Translations under genes and position numbers: made by a program
NCBI GenBank assembly: GCA_030602935.1
Contig: JAUVYU010000082.1
Span: 1-5,019 of the forward strand
DNA: 5,019 nucleotides
Direction of reading: 5' to 3'
DNA from: Candidatus Bathyarchaeota archaeon
Lineage (GTDB): Archaea; Thermoproteota; Bathyarchaeia; TCS64
Notes under the pieces: model-generated
Databases searched by the model: none
What the model saw: only the letters and a program-made list of their open reading frames with translations
What the model was told of the DNA's origin: nothing
Part shown: positions 1 to 5,019 of the stretch, piece by piece
How positions within the stretch are numbered: position 1 is the stretch's first letter
How the letters are laid out: the number at the start of each line of letters is the position of its first letter

Positions 1-695
1 CGGATGACCGCCTCCGACAGGGCGTCCGGGTCAGCGTTCATCAGCCTCCCCCCCTCAGCCTCGGTGAGCCTGAAGAGCTCGGGGTCGGCGATGACGCCGT
101 GCTTCACCACCTCACCCAGCCCCGAGAGGAGCTCCCTCCGGGGGAGGGTCCCCAGTATCCCCTGGTCCGAGACGACGAGGGAGGGCTGGTAGAACGCCCC
201 GATCAGGTTTTTCCCCCTGGGGTGGTTGACCGCCGTCTTCCCGCCGTAGCTGCTGTCCACCTGGGCGAGCAGGGTCGTGGGCACCTGGACCAGGCTCACG
301 CCCCTCATGTAGATGGCGGCAGCGAAGCCCGCGAGGTCTCCTATGGCGCCCCCGCCGAACGCTATCACGGCGGATCTCCGGTCGAGTCCTATGTCGAGCA
401 GCTCGCCTACCAGGTCTCCCGCTATCTCCCAGGACTTCGCCTCCTCGCCGTCGGGCACCTTCACTATGCCGATGTTGAGCCCTGCGGACTCCAGGGAGCC
501 CCTCAGCGCCTCTACGTGGGCCTCCGGGATGCCGTCGCTGGTCACGACCGCGCAGGTTCGGACCTCGGGGAGCCTCTCCCTGATGAGGTGGCCCGTGCTG
601 TTGACGATCCCGACGCCGACGTGGATGGAATAGCTCCTATCGCCGAGGTCGATGTCCAATGAGTGGACGCTGGGGGCTGAACCCGGGGCCTCCAT
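1..695 (-). CDS. aroB: 3-dehydroquinate synthase, N-terminal 231 residues (runs off left edge)
   Basis: This cytosolic NAD- and divalent-metal-dependent enzyme converts DAHP to 3-dehydroquinate, the second step of the shikimate pathway. Reading leftwards from the ATG at 695-693 gives 231 codons with no stop before the window edge; family members are usually about 350 residues, so roughly the last third is missing. Visible family motifs are PDGEEAKS (about residues 81-88), the glycine-rich NAD-binding GGGAIGDLAGFAAA (114-127), PTTLLAQVDSSYGGKTAVNH (139-158) followed by GKNLIGAFYQP, and GLGEVVKHG (192-200), whose Glu is a metal ligand in the family; the metal-binding His residues would lie outside the window. 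The first 12 or so residues are a non-conserved extension. The start lies 7 nt after the DAHP synthase stop, with an AGGAGG inside the end of that gene, 13 nt before the ATG. It is the last gene visible in the operon. The identification is firm. Confidence 0.97.
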   Translation of the reverse strand, partial: MEAPGSAPSVHSLDIDLGDRSYSIHVGVGIVNSTGHLIRERLPEVRTCAVVTSDGIPEAHVEALRGSLESAGLNIGIVKVPDGEEAKSWEIAGDLVGELLDIGLDRRSAVIAFGGGAIGDLAGFAAAIYMRGVSLVQVPTTLLAQVDSSYGGKTAVNHPRGKNLIGAFYQPSLVVSDQGILGTLPRRELLSGLGEVVKHGVIADPELFRLTEAEGGRLMNADPDALSEAVI

Positions 696-702
696 ATCCC
701 CG

Positions 703-1536
703 CTACAGCCTCCTGCCGACTGAGTGAGCCACGGGCCCCAGCTCCCCCATGAGGGCCTTGAAGTCTTCGGGCCTCAGTGATTGGACTCCGTCGCTCATGG
801 CCTCCTCGGGGTTCGGGTGGACCTCCACGATCAATCCGTCTGCCCCGGCGGCGACCGCTGCCTTCGACATGGGCTTCACGAGGCTCTTAACCCCGGTGCC
901 GTGGCTAGGGTCCACCACGACCGGGAGATGGCTCACCTCCTTGAGGAGGGGGACCGCTGCGAGGTCCAGTGTGAACCTCGTGAGCTTCCCGTAGCTCCGT
1001 ATCCCCCTCTCGCAGAGGATGACATCAGGATTCCCGCCATGGAGGACGTACTCGGCGGCGCTGAGCCACTCCTCAATAGTGGACGACAGGCCCCTCTTGA
1101 GTAGCACGGGCTTCCCTGCCTTCCCCACCCGCTTGAGTAGGGGGTAGTTCTGGACGTTCCTCGCCCCTATCTGGAGGACGTCGGCGTATTTTTCGACGAT
1201 CTCCACCTGCTCAGGCGCCATCACCTCTGTGACGACGGGGAGCCCCGTCTCCTCCCGGGCCTCTGCGAGGATCTTCAGCCCCTCCACTCCGAGCCCCTGA
1301 AAGCTGTAGGGGAGTGTCCGGGGTTTGAACGCCCCTCCCCTCAACATCGATGCACCTGCGGCCTTCACGGCCCTCGCGGCCTCCATCAGCTGCTCTCTGG
1401 ACTCCACTGAGCAGGGGCCGGCGATGACAACAACCTTCTCGCCCCCGATCACCACGTCCCCGATCCTTACCAGTGTGCTCTCCATGCCCTCGCTCCTAGC
1501 GGCGAGTTTGATCTTTGACGATATTTTAAGCGACAT
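703..1536 (-). CDS. aroF: 3-deoxy-7-phosphoheptulonate (DAHP) synthase, class I-beta
   Basis: It condenses erythrose 4-phosphate with phosphoenolpyruvate to give DAHP, the committed step into aromatic amino acids. The 277-residue product matches the short archaeal I-beta (KDSA-like TIM-barrel) form. Visible motifs are AGPCSVES (39-46, metal ligand Cys42), RGGAFKPRT (66-74), LQIGARNVQNY (121-131), LLKRG (145-149), ILCERGIR (173-180), VVVDPSHGTG (206-215, His212), and VEVHPNPEEAMSDG (237-250, Glu238 and Asp249 as further ligands). Leu75 replaces the Ser usual after KPRT. There is no ACT, ferredoxin-like or chorismate mutase domain, so feedback control within the protein is not expected. The ATG at 1536 is 7 nt after the upstream stop; an in-frame ATG at 1485 (Met18) has AGGAG 7 nt before it and gives an N-terminus closer in length to short archaeal relatives, so the start is uncertain. 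The gene symbol is by class; aroG and aroA are also used. Confidence 0.97.
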   Translation of the reverse strand: MSLKISSKIKLAARSEGMESTLVRIGDVVIGGEKVVVIAGPCSVESREQLMEAARAVKAAGASMLRGGAFKPRTLPYSFQGLGVEGLKILAEAREETGLPVVTEVMAPEQVEIVEKYADVLQIGARNVQNYPLLKRVGKAGKPVLLKRGLSSTIEEWLSAAEYVLHGGNPDVILCERGIRSYGKLTRFTLDLAAVPLLKEVSHLPVVVDPSHGTGVKSLVKPMSKAAVAAGADGLIVEVHPNPEEAMSDGVQSLRPEDFKALMGELGPVAHSVGRRL

Positions 1537-1543
1537 ACCTCTC

Positions 1544-2491
1544 TCACTTCCTCCTCTTCATGGCTTCCCGCACGGCCTCCTCGATGGCGTCCGAGGTCAA
1601 CCCCATCTTCGCCATCAGCGCCGTGTAGCTCCTGCTGGACTCTCCGAAACGATCCATTATGCCCACCCTCTCCATGGGCGTCGGCCTCTCCTCTGCGAGG
1701 GTCTCCGCCACCGCGCTCCCCAGGCCCCCGATGACGCTGTGCTCCTCGGCGGTGACTATCGCCCCCGTCTCAGCTGCGGCCTTCACGATCGCATCAGTGT
1801 CCAGGGGCTTCACCGTGTGCATGTCCAGGACCCTGACAGAGATTCCTTCTCCCGCCAGACGCCCTGCTGCCTCGAGGGCCATGGGTACCATGACTCCGTT
1901 GGCTATCACGGATGCGTCCGAGCCCTCCCTCAGGACGTTTGCCCTTCCCAGGGTGAACTCACATCCCTCTGCGTAGGCCACCGGCGTTTCGCCTCTCGCT
2001 AGGCGGAGGTATGCGGGTCCGGGGGTGTCCACTATGGCCTTGAGGGCCTCAACGGCCTCCGGTGCGTCCGCCGGTACGACTAACTTCATGTCCGGTAGGA
2101 CCCTCATCACGGCTACGTCGCCGTAGGTCTGGTGGGAGTCGCCGTCGGCGCTGGGGGAGAGGCCGCTGTGAGTGCCCACTATCTTGACGTTGAGCCCCGG
2201 CCTCGCCACGGAGCTGGAGATCTGCTCCCATGACCTGCATGCCACGAACATCGCGAACCCGCAGGCGATGGGCGTCTTCCCGGAGGCCGCCAGCCCCGCG
2301 GCTACTCCGATCATGTCCTGCTCGCTGATCCCGATCCTGATGAACCTCTCCGGGAACCTCTCGGCGAAGTATGTGACCTTGGTGGAGGCCGCGACGTCCG
2401 GGTCGAGGACCACGAGCTCCTCGTGGATCAGCCCCAGGTCGACGAGGGCCCTGCCGAAGTGCTCCAGCTGGGATGCGGTCTTTGTCTGCAT
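1544..2491 (-). CDS. Transketolase, C-terminal subunit
   Basis: This is the pyrimidine-binding (PYR) plus C-terminal half of a split transketolase; it works only with the N-terminal half encoded just upstream. The complex transfers two-carbon ketol units between sugar phosphates and here would yield erythrose 4-phosphate. The 315 residues show LVVLDPDVAAST (26-37), ISEQDM (55-60) with the catalytic Glu57 that activates the thiamine diphosphate aminopyrimidine ring, GFAMFVACRSWEQI (78-91), THSGLSPSADGDSHQT (107-122) with the substrate-site His120, and a C-terminal domain containing EEHSVIGGLGSAVAETLAE (about 248-266). Length is typical for an archaeal split subunit. The similar DXS and pyruvate-dehydrogenase beta families share this fold, but the adjacent N-subunit and aro genes favour transketolase. 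The ATG directly abuts the preceding TAG, with AAGGAG nine bases before it, implying translational coupling and equal output of the two halves. Confidence 0.96.
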   Translation of the reverse strand: MQTKTASQLEHFGRALVDLGLIHEELVVLDPDVAASTKVTYFAERFPERFIRIGISEQDMIGVAAGLAASGKTPIACGFAMFVACRSWEQISSSVARPGLNVKIVGTHSGLSPSADGDSHQTYGDVAVMRVLPDMKLVVPADAPEAVEALKAIVDTPGPAYLRLARGETPVAYAEGCEFTLGRANVLREGSDASVIANGVMVPMALEAAGRLAGEGISVRVLDMHTVKPLDTDAIVKAAAETGAIVTAEEHSVIGGLGSAVAETLAEERPTPMERVGIMDRFGESSRSYTALMAKMGLTSDAIEEAVREAMKRRK

Positions 2492-3574
2492 CTACGTCAG
2501 CTCCTTCAGGGCTCGCTTGAGCTCCTGGGCGTCGGGGGTTTTCCGGCTGTACTTGGTCCCCTCCATAAACGAGATGCCCTTCCCCTTGGTCGTTATCGCG
2601 ATGATGACGCTGGGTTTCCCGGTGGTGAGATCGCAGGCGTTGAGGGCGTCGAGGATGCTCGCGGGGTCGTTCCCGTCTGCCTCCATCGCCTCCCAGCCGA
2701 AGGACCTCCACTTGTCTGCCAGCGGGTCCATCGCCTTGATCTCCGCGGTCCTCCCCGTCAGCTGGTAGCCGTTGCGGTCGACGATGGCGGTGAGGTTGTC
2801 GAGGCCGTGGTGGGCGGCGGTCAGGGCGGCCTCCCAGACCTGTCCCTCGTTGAGCTCGCCATCCCCCAGGAGGACGTAGGTCCTGCTCCCCGAGCCGTCC
2901 ATCTTAGACGCCAGGGCCATCCCGACGCCTATTGAAAGCCCCTGCCCGAGGGAGCCTGTGCTGGCGTCAACGCCGGGGATCTCCATGTCGGGGTGCCCCT
3001 GCAGCTGGCTGCCTATCTCCCTGAGGGTCATCAGCCTATCAGGGGAGATGTATCCCGCCTCCGAGAGGACGGCGTAGAGGGCTGGGGCGACGTGGCCCTT
3101 GCTGAGGACGAACCTGTCCCTGTCTTTCCATGAGGGGTTCTTGGGGTCGTGCTTCATCTTGATCATGTAGAGGATGGCCAGGATGTCCACCGCCGAGAGG
3201 GAGGCCCCCAGATGGCCGGAGCCGGCCTCGGCGATCATTCTGAGGACGTTCTTCCTCAGGTCCTTGATGACAGTGCCCAGGGGCCTGAAGCCCGAGCGGG
3301 TCTGGACCATGTTCCCGTGGACGGTGGGCTCCTCGCCGACGGTGAGGTTCGAGATGAACCGCCCCAGTTCGGTGAGCTCCACCCCCGCGAAGTTGGAGGG
3401 GTCGCCGTAGGATATGAGGTTGAACTCCTTCAGGATCTGGGCGTTCCTCTTCAGCGTTGAGAGGGGGATCTTGTGCCTGCGGGAGATCCCTCTCAGAACG
3501 GATGTGACGGACGCCGGGACCCTCGGGATGTTGGTCAGGATGAGAACTTGGTTCTTATTGATTGTACGAAGCAC
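2492..3574 (-). CDS. Transketolase N-terminal subunit with N-terminal winged-helix domain
   Basis: Residues about 100-360 are the thiamine-diphosphate-binding half of a split transketolase: AGSGHLGASLSAVD (117-130, His121), LSKGHVAPALYAVL (157-170, His161), LQGHP (191-195), TGSLGQGLSIGVGMA (206-220) and the ThDP-Mg motif from GDGELNEG (238-245) to VDRN (265-268). It pairs with the C-subunit encoded next. Ordinary archaeal N-subunits are about 270-280 residues; this one has roughly 90 more. The extension reads as a winged helix-turn-helix: a helix around 24-31, a likely recognition helix IPLSTLKRNAQILKEFNLI (36-54), and a wing plus LTELGRFISNL (67-77). The start is GTG at 3574, the only ATG/GTG/TTG after the in-frame stop at 3658-3656, and it has no Shine-Dalgarno; upstream frame text also looks protein-like. 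Met89 could start a transketolase-only form but lacks a well-placed ribosome site. The domain call is by eye; the enzyme call is firm. Confidence 0.93.
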   Translation of the reverse strand: MLRTINKNQVLILTNIPRVPASVTSVLRGISRRHKIPLSTLKRNAQILKEFNLISYGDPSNFAGVELTELGRFISNLTVGEEPTVHGNMVQTRSGFRPLGTVIKDLRKNVLRMIAEAGSGHLGASLSAVDILAILYMIKMKHDPKNPSWKDRDRFVLSKGHVAPALYAVLSEAGYISPDRLMTLREIGSQLQGHPDMEIPGVDASTGSLGQGLSIGVGMALASKMDGSGSRTYVLLGDGELNEGQVWEAALTAAHHGLDNLTAIVDRNGYQLTGRTAEIKAMDPLADKWRSFGWEAMEADGNDPASILDALNACDLTTGKPSVIIAITTKGKGISFMEGTKYSRKTPDAQELKRALKELT

Positions 3575-3599
3575 AATTCGACGGAGGTCGTCTAATTGT
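3573..3599. promoter_or_regulatory. 27-bp imperfect palindrome over the transketolase start codon
   Basis: The arms ACAATTCGACG (3573-3583) and CGTCTAATTGT (3589-3599) match at ten of eleven positions across a 5-base centre. The left arm overlaps the GTG start (3574-3572). A third half-site ATTGT at 3561-3565 forms a second dyad, ATTGT-N7-ACAAT, with the left arm. As DNA it could be an operator, for example for the encoded winged-helix protein; as RNA it would form a hairpin covering the start codon, with ACCTC in the loop. No known site is recognised, so the function is inferred. Confidence 0.5.
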
Positions 3600-3624
3600 A
3601 CGTCGGATAATGGAATTGGCGCAT
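3592..3624 (-). CDS. Possible leader peptide ORF, 10 codons, aromatic-rich
   Basis: An ATG at 3624-3622 opens a 10-codon ORF, MRQFHYPTYN, ending at TAG 3594-3592. GGTG, a good archaeal ribosome-binding sequence, lies 5 nt before the ATG, within the repeated GGTGGTG at 3636-3630. It sits about 15-20 nt after the start point expected from the TATA box at 3663-3672, and its stop codon lies inside one arm of the palindrome that covers the transketolase GTG. One Phe and two Tyr in ten codons ahead of an aromatic-pathway operon resembles attenuator leaders, but an ORF this short can occur by chance. It could instead be the displaced true start of the transketolase gene through a frameshift. Confidence 0.3.
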   Translation of the reverse strand: MRQFHYPTYN

Positions 3625-3694
3625 CTTTACACCACCGAATTTGGCTTTCAATCTCTCAGGGTCTATTTAAGGATGCCGGGCAGCTGGAATTGGC
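3611..3694. repeat. Perfect 10-bp direct repeat flanking the TATA box
   Basis: TGGAATTGGC occurs at 3611-3620 and again at 3685-3694, with starts 74 bp apart (about seven helical turns). One copy lies just upstream of the operon TATA box and the other about 20-30 bp past the predicted transcription start. Paired sites on either side of a promoter suit a regulator that loops or blocks it, but no binding protein is known from the sequence. Confidence 0.45.
3663..3672 (-). promoter_or_regulatory. TATA box for the transketolase-aro operon
   Basis: The minus strand reads CCTTAAATAG, a good archaeal TATA box, in an intergenic region clearly richer in A/T than the surrounding genes. A start point about 25 nt downstream would fall near 3641, giving the GTG at 3574 an untranslated leader of about 65 nt, which is long for an archaeon and leaves space for leader-based control. 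Confidence 0.6.
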
Positions 3695-3717
3695 CATTCA
3701 GAGGCCCTTTTATGGCC
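3692..3717 (-). terminator. Weak hairpin at the end of the ACT gene
   Basis: GGCCAT at 3692-3697 and ATGGCC at 3712-3717 are inverted repeats separated by 14 bases, touching the stop codon of the ACT gene. No T-run follows on the minus strand, so this is a doubtful terminator; it may only be chance, or part of the next promoter. Confidence 0.2.
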
Positions 3718-4535
3718 TACTCCGTCCATCCCAGGGTTCTCACGCCGAATTTCAGTATCTCGGGGGCGTCCTCCGCCTTGGAGACCAGCTCCTCGATGCT
3801 CCCTATCTGGAGGACTCCGTAGATCATCCAGAGCCCCGTGGCCTCCTCGTGGTGCTGGGCGTCGACTGCGTGCATGTTCACCTGGGTCGCGACGACGGAT
3901 GAGAGCTTGTTTAGGGCCCCGGGTATGTCGTTGAGCATGGCTGAGATCTCAAGGAGCTTGGTGCCTGGCGATAGGAAGTCGATGAACAGGGCCTGGATGT
4001 CCGCCCACGCCTTGAGGATCGCGTGGCCCCCGGTCACACCGCCCACGTTCTCGGGGAGGAGCAGGTACATCTCGCCCTTGTCGTCGGCCTTTATCTGGTA
4101 GGTCGATTCGAGCTCGAATGCCTGGGGGAAGAACTCGGTGATCTCCCGGGAGGTGACGAACCCCCCGAGCCCCTCGAGTTCGTCGACGATGTCGTCGGCG
4201 GTCACGTCCTTGTCCTTAAAGTCCGCGATATACTCGGAGACCCAGATGTTCCCCAGCCCGAAGGCGCCGCTGCTCAGGATGTTCACCCCCTTGGAGGAGA
4301 AGAGCTTGGTTACGCTGGCGAGGGAGCCCATGATGTCCTCCATGAAGACCCTGAAGTAGCTGACGTGGGGGTTCAGCTGCATCGTGGAGACCGAGAGCCG
4401 GGAGGAGCCCTCGGTGCTCCCGCCGAAGAGGTTCTGCCCCGGGAAGAGGTTGAGTGCCCCGGCGATCTTCTCGTCGATGTACACCCTCCAGCCCCCCTCG
4501 ACACGCTCAACCTTGGAATGTCCGCACACAATCAT
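3717..4535 (-). CDS. Tandem ACT-domain protein with AbrB-like N-terminus (putative amino-acid-responsive regulator)
   Basis: The 272-residue product appears cytosolic, with no signal peptide or membrane segment. Residues 7-38 (SKVERVEGGWRVYIDEKI then LNLFPGQNLFG) resemble the swapped-hairpin AbrB/SpoVT fold, often DNA-binding. Two ACT-like units follow: about 58-125, with MEDIMGSLASVTKLFSSKGVNI, and about 193-268, with LNDIPGALNKLSSVVATQVNMH. Both carry the D-I-x-G-(S/A)-L turn where ACT domains bind small ligands, and they look like an internal duplication. The linker at 141-190 is not recognised. ACT domains commonly bind amino acids. Being next to an operon whose DAHP synthase lacks a regulatory domain suggests it senses Phe, Tyr or Trp, acting either on DNA or as a separate allosteric partner; both are inference. 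The ATG at 4535 follows its TATA box closely, and the next gene begins 142 bp on with its own promoter. Confidence 0.85.
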   Translation of the reverse strand: MIVCGHSKVERVEGGWRVYIDEKIAGALNLFPGQNLFGGSTEGSSRLSVSTMQLNPHVSYFRVFMEDIMGSLASVTKLFSSKGVNILSSGAFGLGNIWVSEYIADFKDKDVTADDIVDELEGLGGFVTSREITEFFPQAFELESTYQIKADDKGEMYLLLPENVGGVTGGHAILKAWADIQALFIDFLSPGTKLLEISAMLNDIPGALNKLSSVVATQVNMHAVDAQHHEEATGLWMIYGVLQIGSIEELVSKAEDAPEILKFGVRTLGWTE

Positions 4536-4564
4536 CTGTCACACGCTCAGAAACCTGATGTTGA

Positions 4565-4572
4565 CTATTTAG
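4565..4572 (-). promoter_or_regulatory. TATA box for the ACT-domain gene
   Basis: The minus strand reads CTAAATAG centred about 33 nt before the ATG at 4535. With standard archaeal spacing, transcription would begin around 4541-4543, leaving a leader of only about 6-8 nt, so the mRNA is leaderless or nearly so. No Shine-Dalgarno is seen. Confidence 0.6.
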
Positions 4573-4629
4573 ACCATGGATATTATAGGGTTTCCGACAA
4601 CATTTTCGAGCCAGATAGACAGGTAAGCG

Positions 4630-4639
4630 CCTAAATACC
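4630..4639 (+). promoter_or_regulatory. TATA box for the epimerase-like gene
   Basis: CCTAAATACC is centred about 26 nt before the ATG at 4661, so transcription is expected to start at or next to the A of the start codon. This supports a leaderless mRNA and explains the lack of a ribosome-binding site. It faces away from the ACT-gene promoter in the 125-bp divergent region. Confidence 0.6.
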
Positions 4640-4660
4640 CGTTAGACATGTGGAACCTTG

Positions 4661-5019
4661 ATGAAGCCCCTCGTCGTCCCTGCGATAATCGCCGAGAGCC
4701 AGGAGGAGCTCGACTCGATGCTGGAGAGGTTGAATGGCAAGGTGGAGCGGGTGATGTTGGACGTCATGGACGGAAAATTCGTCCCCAACAGGTCCCTGGA
4801 CTTTGACTTCAGGCTCCCTGATAGCTTCGAGTACGAGGTTCATATGATGGCCGTCGACCCCCTCGAACGCCTCTCGACCATGGCCAGGAAAGTGGACATA
4901 GCGATCCTCCATGTCGAGACCCTCACCGACATCAGCGCGACTATTGATCGTGTGAGGAGGTTGGGGCTCCAACTGACCCTCGCCCTCAATCTTGGGACGG
5001 GAGTCGACGTCATCGAGCC
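4661..5019 (+). CDS. Ribulose-phosphate 3-epimerase-like protein, N-terminal 119 residues (runs off right edge)
   Basis: Family members interconvert ribulose 5-phosphate and xylulose 5-phosphate in a metal-dependent TIM barrel, feeding transketolase. Recognisable segments are LDVMDGKFVPN (33-43), the beta3-region VHMM (60-63), ILHVET (82-87) and LALNLGT, which align in order with the epimerase family. Asp34 and His61 match two metal ligands. Oddly, the first metal-ligand His, two residues before Asp34, is Met32; the early Ser of the usual PSIL motif is Ala8; and the Pro of the usual NPGT-like loop is Leu. The second catalytic Asp would lie beyond the window. It may be a divergent active epimerase or a family member with another substrate. 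The start is supported by TATA spacing; the nearby ATG at 4648 is out of frame. Full members are about 215-230 residues, so about half is present. Confidence 0.85.
   Translation, partial: MKPLVVPAIIAESQEELDSMLERLNGKVERVMLDVMDGKFVPNRSLDFDFRLPDSFEYEVHMMAVDPLERLSTMARKVDIAILHVETLTDISATIDRVRRLGLQLTLALNLGTGVDVIE

Noticed and set aside
99..662. Plus-strand ORF of 187 codons opposite aroB
   Set aside because: It is antisense to an unmistakable aroB frame, has no recognisable motif, and is explained by the high GC content.
2049..2711. Minus-strand ORF of 220 codons overlapping both transketolase genes
   Set aside because: It is very rich in Arg, Gly and Pro, typical of a shifted frame in GC-rich coding DNA, and overlaps two clear genes.
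3575..3716. Mobile element, CRISPR or RNA gene in the AT-rich gap
   Set aside because: No repeat-spacer pattern, transposase, terminal inverted repeats or tRNA-like fold is seen; the A/T richness fits a promoter and leader.
4558..4603. Inverted repeat ATGTTG/CAACAT in the divergent promoter region
   Set aside because: It has only six matching bases per arm with a 34-base gap and no extension, so chance is likely.
4023..4634. Plus-strand ORF of 203 codons opposite the ACT gene
   Set aside because: It runs antisense through the ACT domains and across the divergent promoters, with composition typical of a shadow frame.
4631..4972. Minus-strand ORF of 113 codons opposite the epimerase-like gene
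   Set aside because: It is antisense to the epimerase motifs and has no promoter or ribosome site of its own.

Overview
The window looks like chromosomal DNA of a GC-rich archaeon, most plausibly an uncultured member of the TACK group (Bathyarchaeia or Nitrososphaeria type). This rests on A/T-rich TATA boxes at archaeal spacing upstream of genes, a probably leaderless start, transketolase split into two genes, and a canonical AroB-type shikimate route instead of the alternative dehydroquinate synthase II route of many Euryarchaeota. The taxonomic call is inference; no rRNA or marker gene is present.

Layout. Most of the window (1-3574) is a four-gene cluster on the minus strand, read from right to left: transketolase N-terminal subunit carrying an extra N-terminal winged-helix domain (3574-2492), transketolase C-terminal subunit (2491-1544), class I-beta DAHP synthase (1536-703) and 3-dehydroquinate synthase (695 to beyond the left edge). 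The gaps are 0, 7 and 7 nt, so this is one tight operon. Upstream lies an AT-rich regulatory stretch (3575-3716) with a TATA box, a possible 10-codon leader ORF rich in aromatic residues, direct repeats and an imperfect palindrome over the GTG start. Next on the minus strand is a 272-residue tandem-ACT protein with an AbrB-like N-terminus (4535-3717). A divergent promoter region (4536-4660) separates it from a plus-strand ribulose-phosphate 3-epimerase-like gene (4661 to the right edge, partial).

How the genes fit together. Transketolase releases erythrose 4-phosphate from sugar phosphates, DAHP synthase condenses it with phosphoenolpyruvate, and AroB cyclises DAHP to 3-dehydroquinate. The epimerase would interconvert ribulose 5-phosphate and xylulose 5-phosphate, a transketolase substrate. 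The cluster therefore joins precursor supply to the first two steps of aromatic amino-acid synthesis. The DAHP synthase has no regulatory domain of its own, so control may lie in the winged-helix part of the transketolase, the neighbouring ACT protein and the leader region. That regulatory reading is the most interesting hypothesis here and is not proven by sequence alone.
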